Shown one piece after another: positions 1 through 8,801 of a stretch of DNA of 64,000 nucleotides. The position numbers and the translations under genes were made by a program. Location: the NCBI RefSeq assembly GCF_003583405.1, contig NZ_QXEC01000018.1:58375-122374 (forward strand). The letters are read 5' to 3'. Source of the DNA: Micromonospora radicis. GTDB lineage: Bacteria > Actinomycetota > Actinomycetes > Mycobacteriales > Micromonosporaceae. Under the pieces are notes generated by a model that saw nothing but the letters and a program-made list of their open reading frames with translations, ran no database searches and had not been told where the DNA came from. The number at the start of each line of letters is the position of its first letter. The first letter of the stretch is position 1.

Positions 1-210
1 CATCGTGCGACGCGACCACTTCGGCCCGAGCGCGATCTCCCGCTGGTCGAGGCCGTGTTCCGTCCAGCCGGGGCACCGGCCGTACAGCAGCACGTGATGG
101 CCCCGCTGTCGCAGCCCCTGCCCCAGCGCCACGGTGTGCGCCTCGGCGCCGCCGGCGGTGTCGGACACCGAAACCATCGCCACGGTCAGCGTGGACACCT
201 CGCCGCTCAC
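1..210 (-). CDS. Glycosyltransferase, N-terminal part (cut by window edge)
   Basis: The first 70 codons of a glycosyltransferase of the GT-B fold; the rest lies outside the window. The GTG start at 208-210 overlaps the stop of the upstream gene in a GTGA arrangement, so the two are probably translationally coupled. The N-terminus has a hydrophobic beta strand (LTVAMVSVSDTAGG) followed by the GGAE-type acceptor-side loop and a helix ending in RQRGHHVLLYG, as in GT4-like enzymes that use nucleotide sugars at the cytoplasmic face. It is the last visible gene of a run of five glycosyltransferases, which suggests assembly of one oligosaccharide or exopolysaccharide. The sugar cannot be told. Confidence 0.8.
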   Translation of the reverse strand, partial: MSGEVSTLTVAMVSVSDTAGGAEAHTVALGQGLRQRGHHVLLYGRCPGWTEHGLDQREIALGPKWSRRTM

Positions 211-1280
211 CTCCGATCCTCGGCTCGACGTTGCCGGGCGACGGTGTACTCGTGCCGGAATCGACCGGCGGCGCCCGCGCTGTCCAGCGGCCGCGCGCCG
301 GCCTCGTACGCCGCCGTGACGGCGTCACGTAGCGCCGGCACGCTGGTGTCCCGGGCGACGACGGTGGCCAGCTCGGCGAGCCCACCGCACGGCACCACCG
401 CCGTCGGCACACCCAACCGGGCCGCCACCGCCAGGACGCCGGACTGGCTGGCGATCTCGTACGGCGCCACGACGACGTCGGCCGCCGCGACCAACGCGGT
501 GAACTCCTCGACGGACAGGTAGCGGTACGTGGTGGTGACCGCCGCTCCGGTCCGGGTGACCAGCGCGTCCACCTGCCGGCCCGGCCCGAGGTCCTCGCCG
601 ACCACCGCGCCCCGCCAGCCGGGCAGTTCCGCCAGCGCGCGCACGAACAGCTCCGGGTTCTTGTCGGCCCGCACCTGGCCCGGCAGCAGCGCGAGCCGGG
701 CGCCGTCCGCGGCCAGTTCGGCGCGCCAGCGGGTGACGAGTTCCGGGTCCACGGGTGGGGTCCACTGCATGAGCGGCACCTGCGCCACCTCCGTCACCCC
801 ACGCTCGATCAGGCTCCGCCGGTCGGCCGCCGAGTGGACGAGAACCCGATCGGCGTCCGCCAGGGCGCTGCGCAGCGCCCGGCCACCACCCGGGGCGTTC
901 GACCGGACGAAGGTGTTGTGCGGGCTGGTGACCACGGTGGCGCGGCGACGTCGGGCCACCGAGATCAGCTCCGGGGTCAGCGCGAACAGGCCCTGCAGGT
1001 GCACCACGTCCCTCGGATCGATCGCCCGGTAGAGGTGGGGCAGCGTCCGGGCGAGGTATCGGGCCGACGTCCGCGCCTGCCGGACCAGCCGGTGGGGTGA
1101 GGCGCGCTGCCATGCGACGCACCGGCACAGCCGCACCGGCTCGGGCGCCGGGTCGCAGTCGTCGGCGGTGTGTACGACCACGTCCATGCCGAGTTCCGTC
1201 AGGCCGGCGGCGACCTCGACGGTGTGGTTGAAGACGCCGCCCCGGCCGCCGGACTCGACGAGGTGGACCCGCCGGATCAC
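207..1280 (-). CDS. Glycosyltransferase, GT4-like
   Basis: A 357-residue GT-B glycosyltransferase. I chose the GTG at 1278-1280 because it overlaps the upstream stop as GTGA and puts the first beta strand (IRRVHLVESGGRGGVFNH) at the very N-terminus; an upstream in-frame start would add a low-complexity arginine-rich leader. The N-domain has the Gly-rich GGRGGVFNH loop. The C-domain has a donor-binding segment with PYEIASQSGVLAVAARLG followed by PTAVVPCGG, which is where the family's EX7E-type region lies. It should transfer a sugar from a nucleotide donor in the cytoplasm. It sits fifth in a coupled operon; donor and acceptor are unknown. Confidence 0.85.
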   Translation of the reverse strand: MIRRVHLVESGGRGGVFNHTVEVAAGLTELGMDVVVHTADDCDPAPEPVRLCRCVAWQRASPHRLVRQARTSARYLARTLPHLYRAIDPRDVVHLQGLFALTPELISVARRRRATVVTSPHNTFVRSNAPGGGRALRSALADADRVLVHSAADRRSLIERGVTEVAQVPLMQWTPPVDPELVTRWRAELAADGARLALLPGQVRADKNPELFVRALAELPGWRGAVVGEDLGPGRQVDALVTRTGAAVTTTYRYLSVEEFTALVAAADVVVAPYEIASQSGVLAVAARLGVPTAVVPCGGLAELATVVARDTSVPALRDAVTAAYEAGARPLDSAGAAGRFRHEYTVARQRRAEDRR

Positions 1281-2431
1281 GACGCCACTCCGCGGCCGGC
1301 GAGGTCGGCCACCGCGTCGACCGCCGGGCCGACCGTCCGGGACCAGTCGAGCGCCGCGCAGCACTGCCAGCCGGTGCGCTCCCGCGCGTGCCGCACCGGC
1401 AGGTTCCGCACGGCGTCGACGACCGCCATGGCGAACGAGCGCGGGTCGCCGGCCACCCAGTAGGCGTCGGCACCCCGTACGGCGTCCGGTAGGCCCCGCG
1501 CGGCGAACGGGCTCATCACGACCGAGCGCCCCCGCGACATCGACTCGGTCAGCTTGAGCTGGGCACCACCGCCCGTGGTGGCCGGCGCGACGGTCACCAC
1601 GGCGTCCGCGTACACCTGCGCCACGTCGTCCAGCGTGCCGATGACGGTGACCCCGGCGACGGCGGCGAACTCCTCGGTCAGCGCCTCGCTACGCCGCCCG
1701 GCGATCACCAGCCGAGCCGTCGGCGACTCGGCGCGCACCAGGGGCCAGGCGTCCCGCACCAGCGTCCGCAGTGCCGCCACGTTCGGTTCGTAGTCGTACG
1801 AGGCCAGCGCGAGGACGTAACCGTCCGGGGGTGAGGGGTGGTACGGCCCGATCTCCACCCCGTTGGGAGCGAACACGACGTCGCTGGTCCACTCGTGCAG
1901 CAGTGCCAGGTCGGGTCGGGAGAGAGCGACGCAGCAGGCGGCCCGGGCCGCCACCCGAGGCTCCCAGTGGTCGGCCTTCGCCGCCTCCACCCGGCGGGCC
2001 AGCCGTTGCCAGCCCCGGCCGGACGTGACCAGGCTCCGCAGCCGTCGGCTCTCGATGTTGGCGAACTCCACGACGTTCGGCAGCCGGTGGAACCCGGCCG
2101 GTGCCCACGCCGCCAGGTACGAGTGGGACCAGTAGATCGCGTCGGGCCGGAACTCGTCGCACAGCGCGTCGAGCCGGTCGGCGACCGGCGCCAGGTAGTG
2201 CCCGCCGAGGTGGGGTCGGCCGGACCCCCGAGTCCGCCGGGCCGACGGCGCCGACCAGGGCAACGGGCGGGTCGCGACCGGCGGAGCCGATTGCCGGACA
2301 CCATGGTCGGGGAAGGTCACCAGCACGTCGAGTTGCCGGCTCATCGCCTCGGCCACCCGGGCGGTACGGATCCGCCCACCGTGCTCCGCCGGCCAGGGCG
2401 GCTCCACCGTGACCAGCAGTACCCGGCTCAT
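1277..2431 (-). CDS. Glycosyltransferase, GT4-like
   Basis: A 384-residue GT-B enzyme starting at ATG 2429-2431. The N-terminal strand RVLLVTVEPPWPAEHGGRIR has the typical glycine-containing loop for the acceptor side. The C-terminal half has GGGAQLKLTESMSRGR followed by VVMSP, the pattern of the donor-binding helix in GT4 proteins, where the glutamate contacts the nucleotide sugar. The gene overlaps the next one by four bases (GTGA), and lies 56 bp after the preceding one, so it is part of the same transcript. No membrane segment is seen, so it probably works at the inner face of the membrane on a lipid-linked or protein acceptor. Substrate is unknown. Confidence 0.85.
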   Translation of the reverse strand: MSRVLLVTVEPPWPAEHGGRIRTARVAEAMSRQLDVLVTFPDHGVRQSAPPVATRPLPWSAPSARRTRGSGRPHLGGHYLAPVADRLDALCDEFRPDAIYWSHSYLAAWAPAGFHRLPNVVEFANIESRRLRSLVTSGRGWQRLARRVEAAKADHWEPRVAARAACCVALSRPDLALLHEWTSDVVFAPNGVEIGPYHPSPPDGYVLALASYDYEPNVAALRTLVRDAWPLVRAESPTARLVIAGRRSEALTEEFAAVAGVTVIGTLDDVAQVYADAVVTVAPATTGGGAQLKLTESMSRGRSVVMSPFAARGLPDAVRGADAYWVAGDPRSFAMAVVDAVRNLPVRHARERTGWQCCAALDWSRTVGPAVDAVADLAGRGVAS

Positions 2432-2487
2432 TGCCAGCCCTCCCGCGGACGACCGCGACGCGGTCGGCGACCGTCGCTCATGGTCCG

Positions 2488-3687
2488 CTACCGTCTCCCG
2501 GCCAACTCGTTCGCCAGCAGGGTGCGCAGCACCGCCCCGCGTGTCTGCCAGCCGTGCTCAGCCGCGGTCGTCATCCGGTCGGTCAGGACGGTGTCGTCGG
2601 CCGGGCCGATCAGCTCCAGCAGGCGGGCCGCGAAGTCGTCGGCACCGCTGACCGTCACGTGCGGGTTGCCGCGGGCCAACTCGGCCATCGCCGGCAGCCC
2701 GGTGCTCAGCACGGCCAGTCCGGAGGAGAGGTACTCGAAGCACTTCAGCGGACTCACCCCCCGCGTGTAGTCGTTGATCGCGTACGGGACGAGGCCCACC
2801 GCGCAGGTGCCGGCGACCTCGGCGAGTTCGGCGGGCGTGAGCACGCCGAGGTGCCGGGCGCCCAACTCCTCAAGCCGCCGTAGTGGCCCGTCGAAGCTGC
2901 CCCCACCGGCCGCGAGCGGACCGGCCAACAGCAGCTCACCCCGACCCCGCAGGGCGGTCGCGACGGACTCGAGCAGGCGAAGGTCGAGCTTGTGGACGGT
3001 GAGGTTACCGGAGAAGAGGACTGCGGGCCGGCGATCGGACGCCGGCCGACTGGCCGCCGTGAAGACCGAGACGTCCGCGACGTTCGGCAGCAGCTCGATC
3101 CGGGGGAAGCCGCCGACGGCGAGATGCTCCTGGACAGCCGTGCTGGTGGCGATGGCCACGGTGGTACGCGACGCCAGGGCGCGTTCGCCGCGGCGCACCG
3201 CGACGCCGTCCACACCGGGGAAGGTCGCCAGCAGGTCCACGCAGTGGTAGACGACGACGTCGGCGGATTCTTCCAGGCCATAGGTGACCGGAGTGAACGT
3301 CCAGAGCACGCGCGGACGCGGACCGGCGAGCCATTCGCCGGTGGCGCGCCGGAGCAGGGCCCGGTTGATCCGTCGCGTCGGTGTCCGGTGCACCGGCAGC
3401 ACGAGCGGCGACACGATCCGGGTGCCGGCCGGCCGGGGCCGGTACGCGGGGCTCTCCTGCCGGCCGCCGAACGCCCGGCGCGCCCGCGCGGCCATCCGTC
3501 GGACGTCGTCGCGCCGCAGCTTGGGTCGGCGCAGGCCCAGCGACTCGACGAAGGTCACCTTCGCGCCATGGGACAACTCCCGGGTGACGTAGTGCTGGTT
3601 GGTCGCGATCGGGGAATCCCACTCGGCCGTACCCAGCATCAGGACGTTCGCCACCGCGACGTCGTCGGCTCGGGACTGCTGCGGCAC
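2488..3687 (-). CDS. Glycosyltransferase family protein
   Basis: A 399-residue GT-B protein. The first possible start is GTG at 3685-3687, three bases after the upstream stop; an internal GTG about ten codons further in, before ANVLMLGTAEWD, is also possible. The C-domain shows GVSPLKCFEYLSSGLAVLSTG, a form of the donor-binding motif found in glycosyltransferases of polysaccharide clusters (PLKxFEY), and a mid-protein VLFSGNLTVHKLDLRLLES that resembles the start of the second Rossmann domain. The close spacing to both neighbours places it inside the five-gene glycosyltransferase operon. Sugar specificity cannot be read from the sequence. Confidence 0.83.
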   Translation of the reverse strand: MPQQSRADDVAVANVLMLGTAEWDSPIATNQHYVTRELSHGAKVTFVESLGLRRPKLRRDDVRRMAARARRAFGGRQESPAYRPRPAGTRIVSPLVLPVHRTPTRRINRALLRRATGEWLAGPRPRVLWTFTPVTYGLEESADVVVYHCVDLLATFPGVDGVAVRRGERALASRTTVAIATSTAVQEHLAVGGFPRIELLPNVADVSVFTAASRPASDRRPAVLFSGNLTVHKLDLRLLESVATALRGRGELLLAGPLAAGGGSFDGPLRRLEELGARHLGVLTPAELAEVAGTCAVGLVPYAINDYTRGVSPLKCFEYLSSGLAVLSTGLPAMAELARGNPHVTVSGADDFAARLLELIGPADDTVLTDRMTTAAEHGWQTRGAVLRTLLANELAGRR

Positions 3688-3690
3688 CGG

Positions 3691-4812
3691 CTACGCCTCA
3701 TCGGTCAGCCAGGCGGCGAGGTTCGCCTGGAAGGTCTGCGGGGTGAACCGCCGGGCGTTGGCCAGCGCCGCCGCGCCGGGCAGCCGCGCCGCCCGCCGGA
3801 GGGGGTCCACATAGGCGGCGGGATCGGTGGTGTCGAGCAGGAAGCCCGTCTCGCCCGGCACCACCGTCTCCAACAGTCCACCACGGGCCAGGCCGACCAC
3901 CGGCGTGCCACAGGCCTGCGCCTCGACCGGGATCATGCCGAAGTCCTCGACCGCCGGATAGAGCAGCGCGATGGCGCCCCAGTACAGCTCGCGCAGCCGC
4001 TCCCGGGCGGGCCGGACCTCGAACTCCACCGGCACGTCGACGCGGGCGGCCAGGCCGCGCAGGCGTTCCTCTTCCGGCCCGCCACCGGCGAGCACCAACG
4101 GCAGTCGGGCCGCCGCGGCGATCTCGATCATCAGATCGAAGTTCTTGTACGGGATCCAGCGTCCGACACCCAGCAGATAGCGACGGCCCTGGTCGCGTAC
4201 CTGCTCGGGGGCGGCTCGGAAGTAGTCCACCTCGACCGGCGGGTTGATCACCCGGGCGTCGCGCCCCCAGCAGCGGCGGATCCGGGCCTGCACCTCCCGG
4301 GAGTTCGCCGCGTAGCTGTGCACGTGCCGGCTCAACCGCCTGTCCCCGGCCCGGAGCACGGCGCGCATCGGCGCGAGCATCGGATTGCCGCCCCGCTGGT
4401 CCAGCTCGGGGCTCCACACGTAACGGGCCGGTGAGTGCACGTAGCTCAGGTGGCGGGTCCGGCCGGGGTCACCGATCTTGACCGTGTGCGCGAAGGCGTG
4501 ACTCGACGAGATGACGACGTCGTAGGTCGCGCGGGTGAGCGTCCGCCAGGCCAACGGCATCAGCGGCAGCGCGAGTGCCTTGCTCCGCCGCAGCGGGGTG
4601 CCGGCCAGCCAGGACTGCCGGAGCTGGCCGTCCACCGTCGCGTCGTCGTCCTTCCAGAGCACGAAGCGGTCCGCGTGCGGCACGGCGTCGGCCATGCTCA
4701 GGAAGACCTGCTCGGAGCCACCGGTGGCGCCGAACCACTCGTGGACCAGCGCGACGGAGCGGCCGGCGAGCGGCCGGAGCGCCTGACCGGGCGTGGACGA
4801 CGTGAGGCTCAT
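3691..4812 (-). CDS. Glycosyltransferase, GT4 family (mannosyltransferase-like)
   Basis: A 373-residue GT4 enzyme. Its N-domain starts VALVHEWFGATGGSEQVF, with the GGSE loop typical of this group, and it carries SYVHSPARYVWSPE, a His-rich stretch seen in WbaZ-like mannosyltransferases. The second domain has YLLGVGRWIPYKNFDLMIEI and the complete EX7E motif in VEDFGMIPVEAQACGTPVV, which holds the donor nucleotide sugar. The ATG at 4810-4812 shares a base with the upstream stop (TGATG), so translation is coupled to the preceding membrane-protein gene. Naming it a mannosyltransferase is a guess from motif style; the GT4 assignment is firm. Confidence 0.88.
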   Translation of the reverse strand: MSLTSSTPGQALRPLAGRSVALVHEWFGATGGSEQVFLSMADAVPHADRFVLWKDDDATVDGQLRQSWLAGTPLRRSKALALPLMPLAWRTLTRATYDVVISSSHAFAHTVKIGDPGRTRHLSYVHSPARYVWSPELDQRGGNPMLAPMRAVLRAGDRRLSRHVHSYAANSREVQARIRRCWGRDARVINPPVEVDYFRAAPEQVRDQGRRYLLGVGRWIPYKNFDLMIEIAAAARLPLVLAGGGPEEERLRGLAARVDVPVEFEVRPARERLRELYWGAIALLYPAVEDFGMIPVEAQACGTPVVGLARGGLLETVVPGETGFLLDTTDPAAYVDPLRRAARLPGAAALANARRFTPQTFQANLAAWLTDEA

Positions 4813-6095
4813 CAGAAGACGACCACGTCCCGGATGTAGCCGGCGAAGCGCCGCAACTGGTACGCCTCGGGCACGGGCGCGGTCATCCGGATCACGACCT
4901 GACGGTTGACCACGGATGCCTCGCCGCTGCGGAAGTAGGCGACCACGACCAGCCCGTGCCGCTGCTCGCCGTCGACCTCAATGATCTGCTCGGCGTAGCT
5001 GGCGTACTCACCGCTGCGGATCCACTGCGCGCCCCATGCCTCCTCGACCGCCCGCATCGCGTTCTGCCACTGGGCGTTGCACGGCTCGGGACAGTCCCTC
5101 ACGATCAACTCGCCGCCGGTCAGCTGCTGGCCGGTGGCCGAGTTGCCGCAGGTGTACCTGACGTACCCGTCGGCGCGGGCGGCGGGGGTGCACTGCCAGC
5201 CGACCGGCACCTTGACCGGGAAGCCGAGCCCCTCCAGGTCGGAGAGGGTCCGCACCTCGTCCAACTCGGTGAACTTGGGCCACTGGGTCGGCCATGCGCC
5301 GGGCGTGGGCGGCTCGACGCCGGGTGACTGCGGCGGCGCCGTCGGCAGCGCCGGCGGCGCGACGGTGGCCACTCCGTTCGGTGCGGCCGACGGCTCGTCG
5401 TCGCCGCCCGACAACGCCCAGACCGCGACCCCGCCGACGATCGCGACCGCCACGACCGCCGCCCCGGCACCGATCCACAGTGGTGGGCGACGACGACGCG
5501 GCGTGGACGGGACGATCCGCGGGGTCTGGGAGGAGAAGGGATCCTCCGGTGCGGCGTACGGGCGCGGCGACTGCGGTGCGGCGGAGACCGGCGACGGCTG
5601 CCAGCCCGTGCCGGGCGAGGCGGGCGCACCCGAGATCGGGCTCGGCGCGGCCGACGTCGGCGTCGCGGGGACGGCGTCAGGCGAGCCGGTGGACGGTGGC
5701 CCCGAGGCGGTGCCGGGCGGGCCGGAGACCGGCAGGCCGGAAGCCGGCGAAACGGGCATCCCGGAGGCAGGTGGGCTGGAGGTGGGTGCCGGGGCGTACT
5801 CCACCCCGAGCGCCTGGAAGAGCTTCTCCGCGGCCGGTCCGGCCTCCGCCGAGTACGCGACCCAGGGTGCGGCGGCCGCGAAGTCCGCGTACGTGAAGGG
5901 GGTGCCGCCGGGTGCCTGGGCGAGATTGTTGGCGGTGCCGGCGAAGGCCTCCCGCCAGCCGGGGGCGGCGGCCACAGTGGCGTCCAGAACGGCCACTGTC
6001 ACCAGTCGGCCCTGCTGGTCGAGGGCCGCCCACGCCTTGCCCACCGGCGAGCCGCCCAGCAGGTGCGTGTACCGGTAGGGGCCATCCGGCTGCAT
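4812..6095 (-). CDS. Membrane protein with kinase-N-lobe-like head and extracytoplasmic domain
   Basis: A 427-residue protein I cannot name. I chose ATG 6093-6095 because GAGGAG lies about six bases upstream. Residues 1-60 read like the first strands of a Ser/Thr kinase (YRYTHLLGGSPVGKAWAALD, then a VTVAVL strand), but the lysine expected in the VAxK strand is absent and the catalytic lobe is missing. Residues about 100-200 are Pro/Ser/Ala-rich, a flexible linker. RRRRPP precedes one membrane helix at about 206-230, so the last 190 residues should be outside the cell; they hold four cysteines (roughly 302, 316, 335, 339) that could form two disulfides. It leads the glycosyltransferase operon, so a scaffold or sensor for surface glycan assembly is possible. 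Confidence 0.75.
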   Translation of the reverse strand: MQPDGPYRYTHLLGGSPVGKAWAALDQQGRLVTVAVLDATVAAAPGWREAFAGTANNLAQAPGGTPFTYADFAAAAPWVAYSAEAGPAAEKLFQALGVEYAPAPTSSPPASGMPVSPASGLPVSGPPGTASGPPSTGSPDAVPATPTSAAPSPISGAPASPGTGWQPSPVSAAPQSPRPYAAPEDPFSSQTPRIVPSTPRRRRPPLWIGAGAAVVAVAIVGGVAVWALSGGDDEPSAAPNGVATVAPPALPTAPPQSPGVEPPTPGAWPTQWPKFTELDEVRTLSDLEGLGFPVKVPVGWQCTPAARADGYVRYTCGNSATGQQLTGGELIVRDCPEPCNAQWQNAMRAVEEAWGAQWIRSGEYASYAEQIIEVDGEQRHGLVVVAYFRSGEASVVNRQVVIRMTAPVPEAYQLRRFAGYIRDVVVF

Positions 6096-6221
6096 GGGCA
6101 CTCCTCTGCTCGACCGCCGTGCGGATCCTACCGAGCCGCCGCTCGCCGCCCTGCCCACCGGTGGCCTCACTCCGCGTCGTCACGGCGTAACCGCAGCTCA
6201 CGTCGGAGGACGGCGACGCGC

Positions 6222-6251
6222 TTGCCTGGTGAAAGTTTTCATGCATACAGT
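6222..6251 (+). promoter_or_regulatory. hut promoter with operator palindrome in the spacer
   Basis: A -35-like TTGCCT at 6222-6227 and a -10-like TACAGT at 6246-6251 are separated by 18 bp. The spacer holds TGAAAGTTTTCA (6230-6241), a perfect inverted repeat with 5-bp arms TGAAA/TTTCA around GT, followed by ATGCAT. The -10 ends six bases before the ATG at 6258, so the mRNA would be leaderless. Repression by the adjacent RpiR-type regulator, acting on this palindrome, is the simplest reading. The elements are seen; their use is inferred. Confidence 0.6.
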
Positions 6252-6257
6252 CTCAGA

Positions 6258-7106
6258 ATGAATGAAGGGGCTGCGATGGTGCCGACCGAGCGGGTCGTCG
6301 GCCTGTTCGACGGGGTCCGGCTCACCCCGACCCAGCGGCGCATCGCGCACTGCCTGGTGCAGCATGCGCCGGCCGTCGGCTACCTCTCCGCCGCCGAGGT
6401 CGCCGAGCTGGCCGGGGTCAGCCAGCCGTCGGTCACCCGGTTCGCGGTCGCGCTGGGCCACGACGGCTATCCCGCGCTGCGCCGCCGGCTGCGCGAACTG
6501 ACCGCCGCCGCGCCCGGCCCGGCCACCGCCGGCAACGAGCTACAGCAGGCGGTACGCGCCGAGATCGGCAACCTGGACCGGCTGGCCGACCAGCTCGCCG
6601 ACCGGGAGCGGCTGGCCGACACCGGTCGTACGCTGGCCGCCAGCCGTCCGTTGCCGGTGCTCGGGCTGCGGGCCGCCGCGCCGTTGGCCGCGTACTTCGC
6701 GTACTTCGCCGCGAAGGTGCACCCGGACGTGCGGGTGCTCGACGTCGGCGGCAGCCTGCTCACCGACCGGCTCGAACAGGCCGCCGCCGCCGGGGCGAGC
6801 GCGCTGCTGGCCTTCGTGCTGCCCCGCTACCCCCGGGAGACCCTGGACGCGTTGCGCGAGGCCCGCGCGGCCGGGCTGACCGTCGTGGCGATCACCGACT
6901 CGCCGGTGAGCCCGGCGACCGAGTACGCCGACGTGGTGTTGCCCGCCGCGGTCGGCGCCCAACTGGTGTTCGACCTGCACACCGCCCCGATGACCCTGGC
7001 CATGGTGCTGCTGCAGGCGATCTGCGACGCCGCCCCGGCCGAGACCCAGCGGCGGCTGGAGGCGTTCGAAGCCTCCGCCGCCCGTCGACAGTTGTTCCTC
7101 GGTTAG
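6258..7106 (+). CDS. MurR/RpiR-family transcriptional regulator of the hut operon
   Basis: A 282-residue regulator with an N-terminal helix-turn-helix domain (about 15-80; YLSAAEVAELAGVSQPSVTR is the recognition region) and a C-terminal SIS domain (about 120-260) that normally binds a phosphosugar or other small ligand. It precedes hutU by 12 bp in the same direction, so it most likely controls the histidine genes and itself. I chose ATG 6258 because a -10 element ends six bases upstream, giving a leaderless start; ATG 6276, six codons further in, has a GAAGGGG Shine-Dalgarno and is the alternative. In other bacteria hut is often controlled by HutC (GntR) or HutP, so the RpiR type is noteworthy. 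Its ligand may be urocanate or another pathway intermediate. Confidence 0.88.
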   Translation: MNEGAAMVPTERVVGLFDGVRLTPTQRRIAHCLVQHAPAVGYLSAAEVAELAGVSQPSVTRFAVALGHDGYPALRRRLRELTAAAPGPATAGNELQQAVRAEIGNLDRLADQLADRERLADTGRTLAASRPLPVLGLRAAAPLAAYFAYFAAKVHPDVRVLDVGGSLLTDRLEQAAAAGASALLAFVLPRYPRETLDALREARAAGLTVVAITDSPVSPATEYADVVLPAAVGAQLVFDLHTAPMTLAMVLLQAICDAAPAETQRRLEAFEASAARRQLFLG

Positions 7107-7118
7107 GAGGCCCACACC

Positions 7119-8801
7119 ATGACCCACGCCGACCAGAGCGCCCCCGGCCCCGTCCGGGCCGCCCGCGGCCCGGAACGCACCGCCCGCGGTTGGCCGCAGG
7201 AGGCCGCCCTGCGGATGCTGATGAACAACCTCGACCCGGAGGTCGCCGAACGCCCCGACGACCTGGTCGTCTACGGCGGCACCGGCAAGGCGGCCCGGGA
7301 CTGGCCGTCGTACCACGCGCTGGTGCGGACGCTGACCGACCTGCGTGCCGACGAGACCATGCTGGTGCAGTCCGGCCGACCGGTCGGGGTGCTGCGGACC
7401 CACGAGTGGGCGCCCCGGGTGCTGCTGGCCAACTCGAACCTGGTGGGCGACTGGGCCACCTGGCCGGAGTTCCGCCGCCTGGAACAGCTCGGCCTGACCA
7501 TGTACGGGCAGATGACCGCCGGTTCGTGGATCTACATCGGCACCCAGGGCATCCTGCAGGGCACCTACGAGACGTTCGCCGCGGTGGCCGCGAAGCGGTT
7601 CGGTGGCACCCTGGCCGGCACGCTGACGCTGACCGGGGGCTGCGGCGGGATGGGTGGCGCGCAGCCGCTCGCGGTCACCATGAACGGCGGCGTCTGCCTG
7701 ATCGTGGACGTCGACCGCAGCCGGCTGGCCCGCCGGGCGCACGACCGCTACCTCGACGAGATCGCCGACGACCTGGACGACGCGGTCGAACGGGTCCTCG
7801 CGGCGAAGCGGGACCACCGGGCGCTCAGCGTCGGGGTGGTCGGCAACGCCGCCGTCGTCTTCCCCGAGCTGCTGCGCCGGGGCGTACCGGTCGACGTCGT
7901 CACCGACCAGACCAGCGCCCACGACCCGCTGTCGTACCTGCCCGACGGGGTGGAGTTGGCCGACGCCCGGGACTACGCGGCGGCCAAGCCGGCCGAGTTC
8001 ACCGACCGGGCCCGGGAGTCGATGGCCCGGCACGTCGAGGCGATGGTGGGTTTCCTCGACGCCGGTGCCGAGGTCTTCGACTACGGCAACTCGATCCGGG
8101 GCGAGGCGCAGCTCGGCGGGTACCAGCGGGCGTTCGACTTCCCCGGCTTCGTGCCGGCGTACATCCGGCCGTTGTTCTGCGAGGGCAAGGGCCCGTTCCG
8201 GTGGGCGGCGCTCTCCGGCGACCCGGCCGACATCGCCGCCACCGACCGGGCGATCCTCGACCTGTTCCCGGAGAACGAGTCCCTCGCGCGGTGGATGCGG
8301 ATGGCCGGCGAGCGGGTCGCCTTCCAGGGCCTGCCGGCGCGGATCTGCTGGCTCGGCTACGGCGAGCGGGACCGGGCCGGGGTGCGGTTCAACGAGATGG
8401 TCGCCTCGGGTGAGCTGAGCGCACCGCTGGTGATCGGCCGGGACCACCTGGACTGCGGCAGCGTCGCCAGCCCGTACCGGGAGACCGAGGCGATGGCCGA
8501 CGGCTCCGACGCGATCGCCGACTGGCCGCTGCTCAACGCGCTGGTCAACACCGCCAGCGGCGCCTCCTGGGTGTCCCTGCACCACGGCGGCGGGGTCGGC
8601 ATCGGCCGTTCCATCCACGCCGGTCAGGTCTGCGTCGCCGACGGCACCGCGCTGGCCGGGCAGAAGATCGAGCGGGTACTCACCAACGACCCGGCGATGG
8701 GTGTGATCCGGCACGTCGACGCCGGCTACGACGCCGCCCGCGAGGTCGCCGCGCAGACCGGCGTCCGTGTTCCGATGACCGAGGGAACGGCCCCGTGCTG
8801 A
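7119..8801 (+). CDS. hutU: Urocanate hydratase
   Basis: Converts urocanate to imidazolone propionate, the second step of histidine breakdown, using tightly bound NAD+ as an electrophile. At 560 residues it is full length. The NAD-binding region has LTLTGGCGGMGGAQPLA, the active-site segment carries the conserved LDCGSVASPYRETE cysteine region, and SWVSLHHGGGVGIGRS is the family signature near the C-terminus. The start ATG 7119 has TAGGAGG eight bases upstream, which overlaps the stop of the regulator gene. The stop overlaps the next start by seven bases, showing tight coupling within the hut operon. The enzyme is soluble and cytoplasmic. Confidence 0.97.
   Translation: MTHADQSAPGPVRAARGPERTARGWPQEAALRMLMNNLDPEVAERPDDLVVYGGTGKAARDWPSYHALVRTLTDLRADETMLVQSGRPVGVLRTHEWAPRVLLANSNLVGDWATWPEFRRLEQLGLTMYGQMTAGSWIYIGTQGILQGTYETFAAVAAKRFGGTLAGTLTLTGGCGGMGGAQPLAVTMNGGVCLIVDVDRSRLARRAHDRYLDEIADDLDDAVERVLAAKRDHRALSVGVVGNAAVVFPELLRRGVPVDVVTDQTSAHDPLSYLPDGVELADARDYAAAKPAEFTDRARESMARHVEAMVGFLDAGAEVFDYGNSIRGEAQLGGYQRAFDFPGFVPAYIRPLFCEGKGPFRWAALSGDPADIAATDRAILDLFPENESLARWMRMAGERVAFQGLPARICWLGYGERDRAGVRFNEMVASGELSAPLVIGRDHLDCGSVASPYRETEAMADGSDAIADWPLLNALVNTASGASWVSLHHGGGVGIGRSIHAGQVCVADGTALAGQKIERVLTNDPAMGVIRHVDAGYDAAREVAAQTGVRVPMTEGTAPC

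Noticed and set aside
6540..8714. A 724-codon open frame on the minus strand across the RpiR gene and hutU
   Set aside because: It is antisense to two clearly identified genes, its product is rich in Arg/Gly/His/Val with no domain, and such long shadow frames are normal at this GC content.
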